Shown: positions 55,255-62,748 of the stretch, piece by piece
How positions within the stretch are numbered: position 1 is the stretch's first letter
Layout of the letters: each line of letters starts with the position of its first letter
NCBI GenBank assembly: GCA_041393535.1
Contig: JAWKJY010000013.1
Span: 46,795-110,794 of the forward strand
Source of the DNA: JAWKJY01 sp041393535
GTDB taxonomy: Bacteria > Actinomycetota > Thermoleophilia > Gaiellales > Gaiellaceae
Direction of reading: 5' to 3'
DNA length: 64,000 nt
Program-made: the position numbers and the translations under genes
Notes under the pieces: model-generated
The model's input: the letters and a program-made list of their open reading frames with translations, nothing else
Databases searched by the model: none
What the model was told of the DNA's origin: nothing

Positions 55255-55740
55255 GCCAGGGCGCGGCCGGGCGCCCGAGCCTCGCCGTCGTCCGTCTGCG
55301 AGCCCGAAGCCAGGCCGGCTGCCGGCCGCTGCCAGGTGCCCGCGGTCGCCTGCGCTCGGCCCGCGGCCCGGCGCCGGTATGCGTGCTCGACGAGCGGGCG
55401 CCAGCCGCCCCCGGTCATCGACGAGACGGCCCAGTGGAACGCGACGCCGCCGTCACCCGGCCAGTACGCCTGCCGGGCGAGGCCCGCGGGCAGCTCGCTG
55501 TCGAACGCGATCGCGCCCGACGGGAGGTCGTCGGCCTCGACGCGGACGCCGACCGACTGCTTCCCGTCCGACGTGAACGACCGGCAGCGTGCCGCACCGG
55601 CCGGTTCGATCCCGAACAGGCAGAGCGTCGTACGCGTGCCCGCCGAGGCCCCCGTGCGCCTCGAGCCGCATTTGCCGTCCACCGAGGTCCGGTGTGAACC
55701 GCCGCTCGCAGCGGAAGGGGCCTCGCTCGGTCTCGCCCAT
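55224..55740 (-). pseudogene. Unknown conserved protein with one frameshift
   Basis: ATG 55740 gives GETERGPFRCERRFTPDLGG and RLEAHGGLGGHAYD. The frame then becomes meaningless and stops at 55453. One base removed near 55625-55632 brings in the second frame: LCLFGIEPAGAARCRSFTSDGKQ, VRVEADDLPSGAIAFDSELPAGLARQAYWPGD, VAFHWAVSSMTGGGWRPLVEHAYRRR, running on to a stop at 55224. The two parts read as one small beta protein of DUF1579-like character (not certain). The last ~45 residues look non-conserved and overlap the ABM gene. Confidence 0.55.
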
Positions 55741-55803
55741 CCGCGACGTCGCCGAGCACGGGGTCGAGGAACCCGAGCCGCCCCGGCCCCGGCCGTCAGG
55801 CGG

Positions 55804-57168
55804 TCACGGCAGCCAGCGCGCGATCGCGTCCCCGATGGCCTCCATCGCCTGCTCGACCTCCGCCTCCGTGACGACGAGCGGCGGGTAGAAGAAGACCGTC
55901 ACCGTGTCGTCGCCCGCCTTGAAGCGCGGGATGAAGCCGCGCTCGTAGCACTCGTGGCGGAAGCGGAGCGCGAGCTCGCGCGCGCGGCGCGGCGGGGTCG
56001 CCACGTCGAGGCTCGCGAGCAGGCCGATCGAGCTCGTCGCCGTGATCGCCGGGATGCGGGACGCGAGCCGCGTCAGCGCGCCGCGCAGGACGCCCTCGAG
56101 CGACGCGACGTGGTCGGCGAGGCCGTCCCGCTCGACGATCTCGAGGACGGCGAGCGCCGCCGCGCACCCGAGCGGGTGGCCCATGTTCGTGGCGTTGTGG
56201 GGCAGCGGGCGGCCGCGGAACGCCTCGCGCATCGCGCCGGAGACGACCGTTGCGCCCATCGGGACGTAGCCGCTCGTCAGGCCCTTCGCGAGCGTCATCA
56301 CGTCCGGCCGGATCCCGAGCCGGTCGCAGCCGAACAGCCGCCCGAGTCGGCCGAAGCCGTTGATCACCTCGTCCGCGATCAGGAGCACGCCGCTCGCGTC
56401 GCAGATCTCCCGGATCCGCTGCCAGTAGCCGGGGTGGGGCACGCCGATGTTGCCGGCGACCGAGACCGGCTCGCCGATGAACGCGGCGACGGTGCCGGGC
56501 CCCTCGCGGCGGATCACGCGCTCGACGTCGTTCGCGCACCCGAGCGTGCAGCCGCCGGCGCGCTCGCAGTAGCCGCAGCGGCCGGGCACGGGGGCCGACG
56601 CCCGGACGAAGCCGGGGACGAGCGGCGCGTACGGCTCGCGCAGGGCGACGACGCCCGTCGCCGACATCGCCCCGAACGTCGACCCGTGGTAGGAGTCCTC
56701 CCGGCAGACGACCTTCACGCGCCCGGGCTCGCCGCGGGCGGCGTGGTAGGCGCGCGCCACCTTGAAGGCCATGTCGTTCGCCTCGCTGCCCGAGCAGTTG
56801 AAGAAGAAGAACGCGTCTTCCACCGGCACGACCCGGCCGAGCCGGTCGGCCAGCTCGACCGCGTGCGGGTGCGTCAGGCCGCCGTCGAGCGTGGTGAACT
56901 CGAGCGTCCGCAGCTGCTCGGCCATCCGCTCGGCGACCTCGGCGCGCGCGTGGCCGACCGAGCAGGCCGCGACGCTGTGCCCGCAGTCCAGCAGCCGATG
57001 GCCCGTGTCGTCGACGAGGTACGCGCCGTCGCCGCGCACGATCGAGCGCGGATACAGGCCGGGGAAGAGCTCGACCTCGGCCTCGAAGCCCGTGTTCCAG
57101 TGGTAGAGCCGCCGCCGCGCGACCTCGCGCCGCTCGGCTGCAACGTCGGTCCCGCTCGTCGTGCTCAC
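55804..57168 (-). CDS. Class III PLP aminotransferase
   Basis: 454 residues. Fold-type I marks: HSVAACSVGHARAEVAERM, FFFNCSGSEANDMAFKVARAYH, YHGSTFGAMSATG, GVLLIADEVINGFGRLGRLFG (Asp266) and MTLAKGLTSGYVPMG with the PLP lysine 295. Four cysteines occur as C198-x2-C201-x5-C207-x3-C211, a likely structural cluster. It is an omega-aminotransferase/GABA-transaminase relative and uses an amino donor with pyruvate or 2-oxoglutarate. The FAD oxidase gene lies 102 bp upstream on the same strand. Confidence 0.92.
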   Translation of the reverse strand: MSTTSGTDVAAERREVARRRLYHWNTGFEAEVELFPGLYPRSIVRGDGAYLVDDTGHRLLDCGHSVAACSVGHARAEVAERMAEQLRTLEFTTLDGGLTHPHAVELADRLGRVVPVEDAFFFFNCSGSEANDMAFKVARAYHAARGEPGRVKVVCREDSYHGSTFGAMSATGVVALREPYAPLVPGFVRASAPVPGRCGYCERAGGCTLGCANDVERVIRREGPGTVAAFIGEPVSVAGNIGVPHPGYWQRIREICDASGVLLIADEVINGFGRLGRLFGCDRLGIRPDVMTLAKGLTSGYVPMGATVVSGAMREAFRGRPLPHNATNMGHPLGCAAALAVLEIVERDGLADHVASLEGVLRGALTRLASRIPAITATSSIGLLASLDVATPPRRARELALRFRHECYERGFIPRFKAGDDTVTVFFYPPLVVTEAEVEQAMEAIGDAIARWLP

Positions 57169-57270
57169 GTCGTCCCTCCCGCGCTCGGCCTCGTGGGGCG
57201 CAGGCTAACGCGCCGGCGCAGGCGATGGGAGTCGCGCCGGGCGCGAGGACGCGCCAGGCGTGCGGGACGG

Positions 57271-58629
57271 CTAGACCTTCTTGCCCGGGTTGAGCAGGCC
57301 CTTGGGGTCGAAGGCCTGCTTGACCGCGTGGTGGAGCGTCAGCGCGCGCGGCGCCCACTGCAGGTGGAGGTGGCCGCGCTTCAGCCAGCCGAGGCCGTGC
57401 TCGCCGGAGATCGACCCGCCGAGCTGTCCGGCCAGCGCGAAGACCTCCTCGGCGGCCGCGTCGGCACGCTCGAGCTCCTCGGGCGAGGCGAGGTCGACGA
57501 GGAAGTTCGCGTGCATGTTGCCGTCGCCCGCGTGGCCCCAGCTGACCGCCTCGATCCCGTGGCGCTGGCCGATCTCGATGACCTCCTCGATCGCCTCGCC
57601 CAGGCGGTCGAAGGGGACGACGATGTCCTCGCCCACCTTGCCGCCCCGGCGCGCCGCGACCGCGATCGAGACGCCGTCGCGCCAGCGCCAGAGCTCCGCG
57701 ACCGCGGCCGTGCCCTCGGGCGCGCGCACGTCGAGCGCGTGATCGCCGAGCGCCTCGACCAGGTCGGCACGCAGCTGCAGCGCCTCCGTCTCCGTCCCGT
57801 CGGCCTCGGCCAGCACCATGAACGCGGCGCCGTCCGGGACGCCCCCGGGGAACGAGCCGCCGGCCGCCTGCACCGTGCCGGCGTCGAGGTACTCGAGCGC
57901 GGCCGGCATCAACCCGGACCCGATCACGGCCTCCATCGCGTCGCAGCCGCGCGCGGTCGAGCCGTAGAAGGCGACTACGGGGAGGAAGACCTCGGGCGCC
58001 GGCTGGAGCCGCAGCCACGCGGCGGTGATGATCCCGAGCGTCCCCTCGGAGCCGATCAGCAGGTGCTTCAGGTCGTAGCCGGCCTGGTCCTTGCGAATCG
58101 GGCCGCCGACGGTGATCAGCTCGCCGGGCGGGACGACCGCCTCGATGCCCGTGACCCACGTGCCGGTGACGCCGTACTTGAAGGCGTGCGGGCCGCCGGC
58201 GTTCGTCGCGATGTTGCCGCCGATCTGCGACTGCTCGGCCGCGCCGGGGTCCGGCGGGAAGAAGAGGCCGCTCTCGCGGACGATCCGGCGCAGCTCGCCC
58301 GTCGGCAGCCCGGCCTCGACGTGGATCCGCCAGAGCAGCGGGTCGAAGGCGCGCACGCGCGTCAGGCGCTCGAGCGAGAGGACGACCCCGCCGTCGATCG
58401 GCACGGCCCCGCCGGCGTAGCCCGTGCCGCCGCCGCGGGTGACGATCGGGACGTCGCGCTCGTAGCACCAGGCGACGACCGCGGCGACCTCCTCGGCCGT
58501 CCCCGGCAGGACGACCGCGTCCGCGCGCCCGCGCAGGCCGCGCACGACGGTCGCGTCCTCGAGGTACCTCGCCTCCGTCCCGGGCAGGACGTGGGCGGAT
58601 CCGACCAGCTGGGCGAGATCGGCGAGCAT
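57271..58629 (-). CDS. FAD-linked oxidase, GlcD/D-2-hydroxyacid dehydrogenase family
   Basis: 452 residues. PCMH FAD-binding domain: VVLPGTAEEVAAVVAWCYERDVPIVTRGGGTGYAGGAVPIDGGVVLSLERL (start near residue 40), then GGNIATNAGGPHAFKYGVT. The C-terminal FAD-oxidase domain has GIEAVSWGHAGDGNMHANFLVD and the closing GSISGEHGLGWLKRGHL, with the His-Gly-Leu signature of VAO-family glycolate, D-lactate or D-2-hydroxyglutarate dehydrogenases. ATG 58629 is chosen for TACCCT 7 nt upstream; an ATG-type start at 58677 is possible. Substrate: see the transhydrogenase nearby. Confidence 0.92.
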   Translation of the reverse strand: MLADLAQLVGSAHVLPGTEARYLEDATVVRGLRGRADAVVLPGTAEEVAAVVAWCYERDVPIVTRGGGTGYAGGAVPIDGGVVLSLERLTRVRAFDPLLWRIHVEAGLPTGELRRIVRESGLFFPPDPGAAEQSQIGGNIATNAGGPHAFKYGVTGTWVTGIEAVVPPGELITVGGPIRKDQAGYDLKHLLIGSEGTLGIITAAWLRLQPAPEVFLPVVAFYGSTARGCDAMEAVIGSGLMPAALEYLDAGTVQAAGGSFPGGVPDGAAFMVLAEADGTETEALQLRADLVEALGDHALDVRAPEGTAAVAELWRWRDGVSIAVAARRGGKVGEDIVVPFDRLGEAIEEVIEIGQRHGIEAVSWGHAGDGNMHANFLVDLASPEELERADAAAEEVFALAGQLGGSISGEHGLGWLKRGHLHLQWAPRALTLHHAVKQAFDPKGLLNPGKKV

Positions 58630-58636
58630 CGCCTGG

Positions 58637-58642
58637 AGGGTA
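58637..58642 (-). promoter_or_regulatory. -10 element TACCCT for FAD oxidase gene
   Basis: Minus-strand TACCCT, 7 nt, ATG at 58629. Confidence 0.45.
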
Positions 58643-58694
58643 GCGAGGGCGCGCCGGGCGACGCGACGGTCGGCCAACTCGGGAGCGCCCTCGC

Positions 58695-58708
58695 CGTCTC
58701 ACGAGACG
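58695..58708. promoter_or_regulatory. Inverted repeat CGTCTC-AC-GAGACG at lipoprotein start
   Basis: Perfect 6-bp arms ending on the first base of the GTG at 58708, within the 78-bp divergent gap. Possible operator or translation-control hairpin. Confidence 0.35.
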
Positions 58709-59136
58709 TGAGGGGGTTGCTGCTCGTCCTCGTGGCGCTCGTGCTAGCGGCCGGCTGCGGCGGGGGCGGCGAGCAGCCTCCGGCTACCGGCGCGCCGGCT
58801 CCTGCCGCTGACGGGCTGCCGGGCCCGGCGGACTGCATGGCCTCCTGGAACCGCGACGCGTCGCCCGCCGACCGCGCGCGGGTCGCGGCCTGGGGGCTCG
58901 ATCGCGGCTCGATGCAGGTGACGGAGGCCCACGGCGACAGCGAGGGGGCCGGGCCCGTGCCATCGGTCGTCTGCATCGCAACGTTCCGCGGCGGTGGTCG
59001 CTTCCTCTCCGTGACGGCGGACAGGGACGACGGCCACGCGAGGTGGCAATTCGACGGCTCGCCTGGCTCCTGGGACGGCGACCCGCCCGCGCCCGAGGTC
59101 GAGTTGCGGGACGGCAGATTCGTCCTGCCGGCCTAG
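58708..59136 (+). CDS. Small lipoprotein, unknown function
   Basis: 142 residues. Lipoprotein signal (RGLLLVLVALVLAAGC, Cys17), a Gly/Pro-rich linker, then DCMASWNRDASPADRARVAAWGL, SVVCIATFRGGGRFLSVTADRDDGHARWQ and a short C-terminal strand ending RFVLPA. Two Cys in the mature domain probably form a disulfide. No family recognised. Its TAG stop shares CTAG with the stop of the convergent gene. Confidence 0.75.
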   Translation: MRGLLLVLVALVLAAGCGGGGEQPPATGAPAPAADGLPGPADCMASWNRDASPADRARVAAWGLDRGSMQVTEAHGDSEGAGPVPSVVCIATFRGGGRFLSVTADRDDGHARWQFDGSPGSWDGDPPAPEVELRDGRFVLPA

Positions 59137-59720
59137 GCGGCAGGCCCGTCGGCCCGTGCCGCGACCACGAGCCCCGCATGCCAGCCGGGCGCGCGGCCGC
59201 CCGGCGGCGGTGCCAGCGTCGCGACGTCGTGCCCGCTCGCGGCGAGCAGCCACGCGACGAGCGAGTTCGAGTTCCACATCGCGCCCGCGCGGAGGTCGTC
59301 GCGGCCCCAGGTCGGCGTCGGGCAGGCGGGGACGAGCCCGAGCAGCCGCGCGGCGCGCGGAGCATCCGTCTCCACCCGGAGCGGGCCGCCGACCGCCTCG
59401 GCCGCATCGGGGATGGCGCCGCCGCGCCAGCAGCGGACCTCGTAGCGGAACAGCCGGAGCCGACCCAGCCAGCGCGCGCCGACGGGGCCCTCGGCGACGA
59501 CGCCGCGCTCCGGCTCGCGGCTGTTCCAGACCGGCGCCTGCTCGACTGCCCAGGTGTCGCCGTCGAGCTCGACCAGGAGCGCCGCGTGGTAGAGGTCGGC
59601 GGGCGGCCGGCGCGCGAGGCGCGCCGCAACCGCCTCGTAGACGCGGCCGTTCAGGCGGACGAACGAGCCGCCAGCGCCGAGCGGGAGCCAGAGGAGGCTC
59701 ACGCCGGCGCTGGCGGCCAT
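59133..59720 (-). CDS. Conserved hypothetical protein
   Basis: 195 residues: FVRLNGRVYEAVAARLARRPPADLYHAALLVELDGDTWAVEQAPVWN, GARWLGRLRLFRYEVRCWRGGAIPDAAEAVGG, MWNSNSLVAWLLAASGHD. The His and Asn-Ser positions resemble the NlpC/P60- or LRAT-like proteins that handle host-like lipids (HAALLVELD, NSNSLVAWLL), but a catalytic Cys is not evident in the expected place. Function unknown. It lies 12 bp after the transhydrogenase on the opposite side of its start region, and 3'-overlaps the lipoprotein gene by 4 bp. Confidence 0.72.
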   Translation of the reverse strand: MAASAGVSLLWLPLGAGGSFVRLNGRVYEAVAARLARRPPADLYHAALLVELDGDTWAVEQAPVWNSREPERGVVAEGPVGARWLGRLRLFRYEVRCWRGGAIPDAAEAVGGPLRVETDAPRAARLLGLVPACPTPTWGRDDLRAGAMWNSNSLVAWLLAASGHDVATLAPPPGGRAPGWHAGLVVAARADGPAA

Positions 59721-59732
59721 GTCGATCCGCTC

Positions 59733-60971
59733 CTAGAGCGACTCGCGGAAGATCCGCTCGAGGTCCGCGGGCTGGACCTCGCGCGGCGAGATGACGAGCA
59801 GGCGCTGCTGCTTCATCGCGCCGTCGACGAGCGCCGGGATGTCCGCCTCGGTGTAGCCGAGCTCGGAGATCGTCATCGGCGCGCCGACGTCCTGCATCAG
59901 CGACGCGAAGGCCTCGCCGAGGTCCTCCGTCTCGCCGCCGGTCAGCAGCCGCGCGGCCTCGCGGTGGCGCTCCGGGGTCGCCTCCTGCGTGAAGCGGAAG
60001 CAGGCCGGGGCGGTCACCGTCACGGAGAAGCCGTGCGGGACGAACGCGTGCGAGGTCGGGTAGCCCGTCGGCGTCCACTCGTGCTTGAGCGACGCGATCG
60101 GGTAGGCGCAGGCGTGCGGGACGTGGACGCCCGCGTTGCCGAAGCCGATCCCGGCGAGGGTCGCGCCGAGCATCATCTGGCCGCGCGCCTCGAGGTCGTC
60201 CGCGTCGCGGACCGCGCGGCGCAGGTACTTGCCGCCGAACTCGATCGCGCGCGACGACCAGACGTCCGCGACGGGGTTCGAGCCCTGGTAGGGCGGTCGC
60301 TCGTCCGGCGAGGTCTTCGGCCGGCTGTCGAACGGCCGGGCCGTGAACGACTCGACCGCGTGGCAGACGACGTCGAGCCCGCAGCTCGCGGTCACCTGCG
60401 AGGGCGTCTGCCGGAGCAGCAGCGGGTCGACGATGCCCACGCGCGGGCGCAGGTAGCGGTGCGAGATGCCCGTCTTGACGCCGAGGCTCGGGAAGTCGAG
60501 GATCGCGACCGAGGTCGCCTCGCTGCCCGTGCCGGCGGTCGTCGGGACGGCGACGAGCGGGAGCAGCGGCCCGGGGATCTGGATGCCCTTGCCGATCGGC
60601 TTGTTCACGTAGTCGAGCAGCTCGCCCCCGTGCGAGGCGAACAGCGCGGCGAGCTTCGCCGTGTCGAGCGACGAGCCGCCGCCGACGCCGACGAAGCCGT
60701 CGTAGCCGCCGGACCGCGCGATCTCGATCACCTCGCGCGCCGAGTCCTCGTTCGGCTCCACCCGCGCCTGCGTGTAGAGCTCGGTCGCGATGTCGCGCTC
60801 GCCGATCGCGTCGCGCACGCGCTGCGTGATCCCGAGGCCGCTCACCCAGGGGTCGGAGACGACGAGCACCCGCTTGACGCCGAGGCGCGCGAGGTGGAAG
60901 CCGGTCTCGTCGGAGGCGCCGGGCCCGTAGACGATCGGCGTCGCCTCAACGGTGAAGACGGTCTCGTTCAC
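59733..60971 (-). CDS. Iron-containing alcohol dehydrogenase, hydroxyacid-oxoacid transhydrogenase type
   Basis: 412 residues. The Fe-ADH nucleotide motif VGVGGGSSLDTAK is followed by PLVAVPTTAGTGSEATSVAI and metal-binding histidines in CGLDVVCHAVESFTARPF and GNAGVHVPHACAYPIA, then YPTSHAFVPHGFSVTVTAPACFRF. The insert AIEFGGKYLRRAVRD and the length match the HOT/ADHFE1 group, which passes hydride between 4-hydroxybutyrate (or similar) and 2-oxoglutarate, giving D-2-hydroxyglutarate. The GTG start overlaps the stop of the PEP-mutase-type gene (GTGA). Confidence 0.9.
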   Translation of the reverse strand: MNETVFTVEATPIVYGPGASDETGFHLARLGVKRVLVVSDPWVSGLGITQRVRDAIGERDIATELYTQARVEPNEDSAREVIEIARSGGYDGFVGVGGGSSLDTAKLAALFASHGGELLDYVNKPIGKGIQIPGPLLPLVAVPTTAGTGSEATSVAILDFPSLGVKTGISHRYLRPRVGIVDPLLLRQTPSQVTASCGLDVVCHAVESFTARPFDSRPKTSPDERPPYQGSNPVADVWSSRAIEFGGKYLRRAVRDADDLEARGQMMLGATLAGIGFGNAGVHVPHACAYPIASLKHEWTPTGYPTSHAFVPHGFSVTVTAPACFRFTQEATPERHREAARLLTGGETEDLGEAFASLMQDVGAPMTISELGYTEADIPALVDGAMKQQRLLVISPREVQPADLERIFRESL

Positions 60972-61828
60972 AGCGCAGCCTCCTCCTCCGCCTGCCAGCG
61001 CCCGAGGCCCAGCAGGTCGTTGAGCTCACCGAACACCATCAGGTCGTCGACCACCTCGCGGCTCGTCCCGTCGCGCTTCAGCGCCTGCGCCATCAGGCGG
61101 GCGGAGAGGGCGGCGGCGAACAGCGTCGTCGACGGGTACAGCGCGATCTGGTAGCCGAGCGCCGCGACCTCGTCGCGGGAGAGGAGCGGGGTCTTGCCGT
61201 GCTCGGAGAAGTTCGCGAGCAGCGGGCCCTCGACCTCGTCGCGGATGCGCTTCAGCTCGTCGAGCGAGCGGGGAGCGTCCGGGAAGATCACGTCGGCGCC
61301 CTCGGCCTTGTAGGCCTGCATGCGCGCGATCGCGTCGTCCAGGCCGGTGACGGCGATCGCGTCGGAGCGGGCGATGATCACCGTGTCCGGGTTCGAGCGG
61401 GCGGCGAGCGCGGCGCGCACCTTCTTGACCATGTCGGCCCCGGGGATGACCTTCTTCCCCTCCATGTGGCCACAGCGCTTCGGGAAGACCTGGTCCTCGA
61501 TCTGGACGGCGGCTGCGCCCGCGCGCTCGTACTCGCGGACGGCGCGGGCGACGTTGGTCAGCTCGCCGAAGCCGGTGTCGGCGTCGGCGATCACGGGGAT
61601 CGAGATCGCGTTCGAGACACGGCCGACGTGGTCGCACATCTCGGTCTGCGTCATCAGCCCGATGTCGGGCAGGGCGTAGTTCGAGGCGGCGGCGGCGTAG
61701 CCGCCGGTGTAGACGGCCTGGAAGCCCTCGAGTTCGAGGATCCGGGCGACGAGCGGGTTGTAGGCGCCGGGGACGAGGAGCGTCTCCCCGGTCGCGAGCA
61801 GGTCGCGCAGGCGACGGGCAGGTGTCAT
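60968..61828 (-). CDS. Isocitrate lyase/PEP mutase family enzyme
   Basis: 286 residues, TIM barrel: RLRDLLATGETLLVPGAYNPLVARILELEGF, YTGGYAAAASNYALPDIGLMTQTEMCDHV, VIADADTGFGELTNVARAVREYERAG (metal loop), IEDQVFPKRCGHMEGKKVIP (catalytic KRCGH, Cys present) and IIARSDAIAV. This points to 2-methylisocitrate lyase or a related C-C lyase such as oxaloacetate decarboxylase. ATG 61828 has TAGGCT 6 nt upstream. It heads an operon with the transhydrogenase. Confidence 0.92.
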   Translation of the reverse strand: MTPARRLRDLLATGETLLVPGAYNPLVARILELEGFQAVYTGGYAAAASNYALPDIGLMTQTEMCDHVGRVSNAISIPVIADADTGFGELTNVARAVREYERAGAAAVQIEDQVFPKRCGHMEGKKVIPGADMVKKVRAALAARSNPDTVIIARSDAIAVTGLDDAIARMQAYKAEGADVIFPDAPRSLDELKRIRDEVEGPLLANFSEHGKTPLLSRDEVAALGYQIALYPSTTLFAAALSARLMAQALKRDGTSREVVDDLMVFGELNDLLGLGRWQAEEEAAL

Positions 61829-61834
61829 GCGGGG

Positions 61835-61840
61835 AGCCTA
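61835..61840 (-). promoter_or_regulatory. -10 element TAGGCT for PEP-mutase-type gene
   Basis: Minus-strand TAGGCT, 6 nt, ATG at 61828. Confidence 0.5.
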
Positions 61841-61897
61841 CCGACGGCCGCCCGGACGAGGGTGCACACGCGCGCGCGAAGGGACGCGCCCGCGCGG

Positions 61898-62659
61898 CTA
61901 CGCCATCGCCGCGCGGAAGACCGCGAAGACGGCCCCGAGCGGGTCGAGCAGCCCGGCCATCCGGCCGATCCCCTCCACGTCGAGCGGGCCCCACAGCGTC
62001 GTCGCGCCGAGCTCCGCGGCGCGGGCCAGGGCGGCGTCCACGTCCTCGACGTGGAAGTACGTCAGCCAGTGCGACGGGGCCTCGACGCCCGGCGGGAACG
62101 TGATCCCGCCGGCGACGTCCGTCCCGTCGGCCGAGAACATGCCGTAGACGATCTCGCCCACCGGCTGCTCGCGGAACGCCCAGCCGAGGACATCGACGTA
62201 GAAGGGGGCCGCGGCCGCGAGGTCGGTGGACTGGAGCTCGTGCCACGCGACCGAGCCGGGCGTCGGCGGCGCCTCGGGCGGCAGCGCGCCGGCCGGCTGC
62301 ATCAGCGACACGGCCGCGCCGGTCGGGTCGCCGACGACCGCGAAGCGGCCGACCTCCGGGATCGGCGTGGCTCCGACGAACACCGTCCCGCCGGCCGCGG
62401 GCACGTGCGCGAGCGCGGCGTCGAGGTCGGCGACGTGGACGTAGCCCTGCCAGTTGCAGGGGATCCCGTGCCCGGGGTCGAGCGGCACCATGCCGCCGAA
62501 CGGCCCGCCGCCGGCATCGAGCATCGGGTAGTCGAGCTCGCCGGGCTTCCAGGTCTCGTAGCTCCAGCCGAGCAGGTCGGCGTAGAAGGCCTTCGAGGCC
62601 TCGCGGTCCGTCGTCATCAGGTCGTGCCACACGAAGCGGCCCGGCGTCGGCTGGCTCAC
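61898..62659 (-). CDS. Two-domain VOC (glyoxalase-like) protein
   Basis: 253 residues, two VOC units: residues ~8-122 (FVWHDLMTTDREASKAFYADLLGWSYE, YVHVADLDAALAHV, FAVVGDPTGAAVSLMQP) and ~135-250 (VAWHELQSTDLAAAAPFYVDVLGWAFRE, FHVEDVDAALARAAELG, MAGLLDPLGAVFAVFR). These resemble the bleomycin-resistance/27-kDa antigen Cfp30B group of actinobacteria. The role is unknown. GTG 62659 has GGGAGGGGAC upstream, and a TAGGCT at 62697-62702 (minus strand) is a promoter candidate. Confidence 0.88.
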   Translation of the reverse strand: MSQPTPGRFVWHDLMTTDREASKAFYADLLGWSYETWKPGELDYPMLDAGGGPFGGMVPLDPGHGIPCNWQGYVHVADLDAALAHVPAAGGTVFVGATPIPEVGRFAVVGDPTGAAVSLMQPAGALPPEAPPTPGSVAWHELQSTDLAAAAPFYVDVLGWAFREQPVGEIVYGMFSADGTDVAGGITFPPGVEAPSHWLTYFHVEDVDAALARAAELGATTLWGPLDVEGIGRMAGLLDPLGAVFAVFRAAMA

Positions 62660-62748
62660 GGGTGTCCCCTCCCTCGCTCGCGGTGCGAAGCGGCGAGCCT
62701 AGCGCGCCATCGCGTGGCCCGGCGGTGCCGGTCCGGCGAACGACCGGA

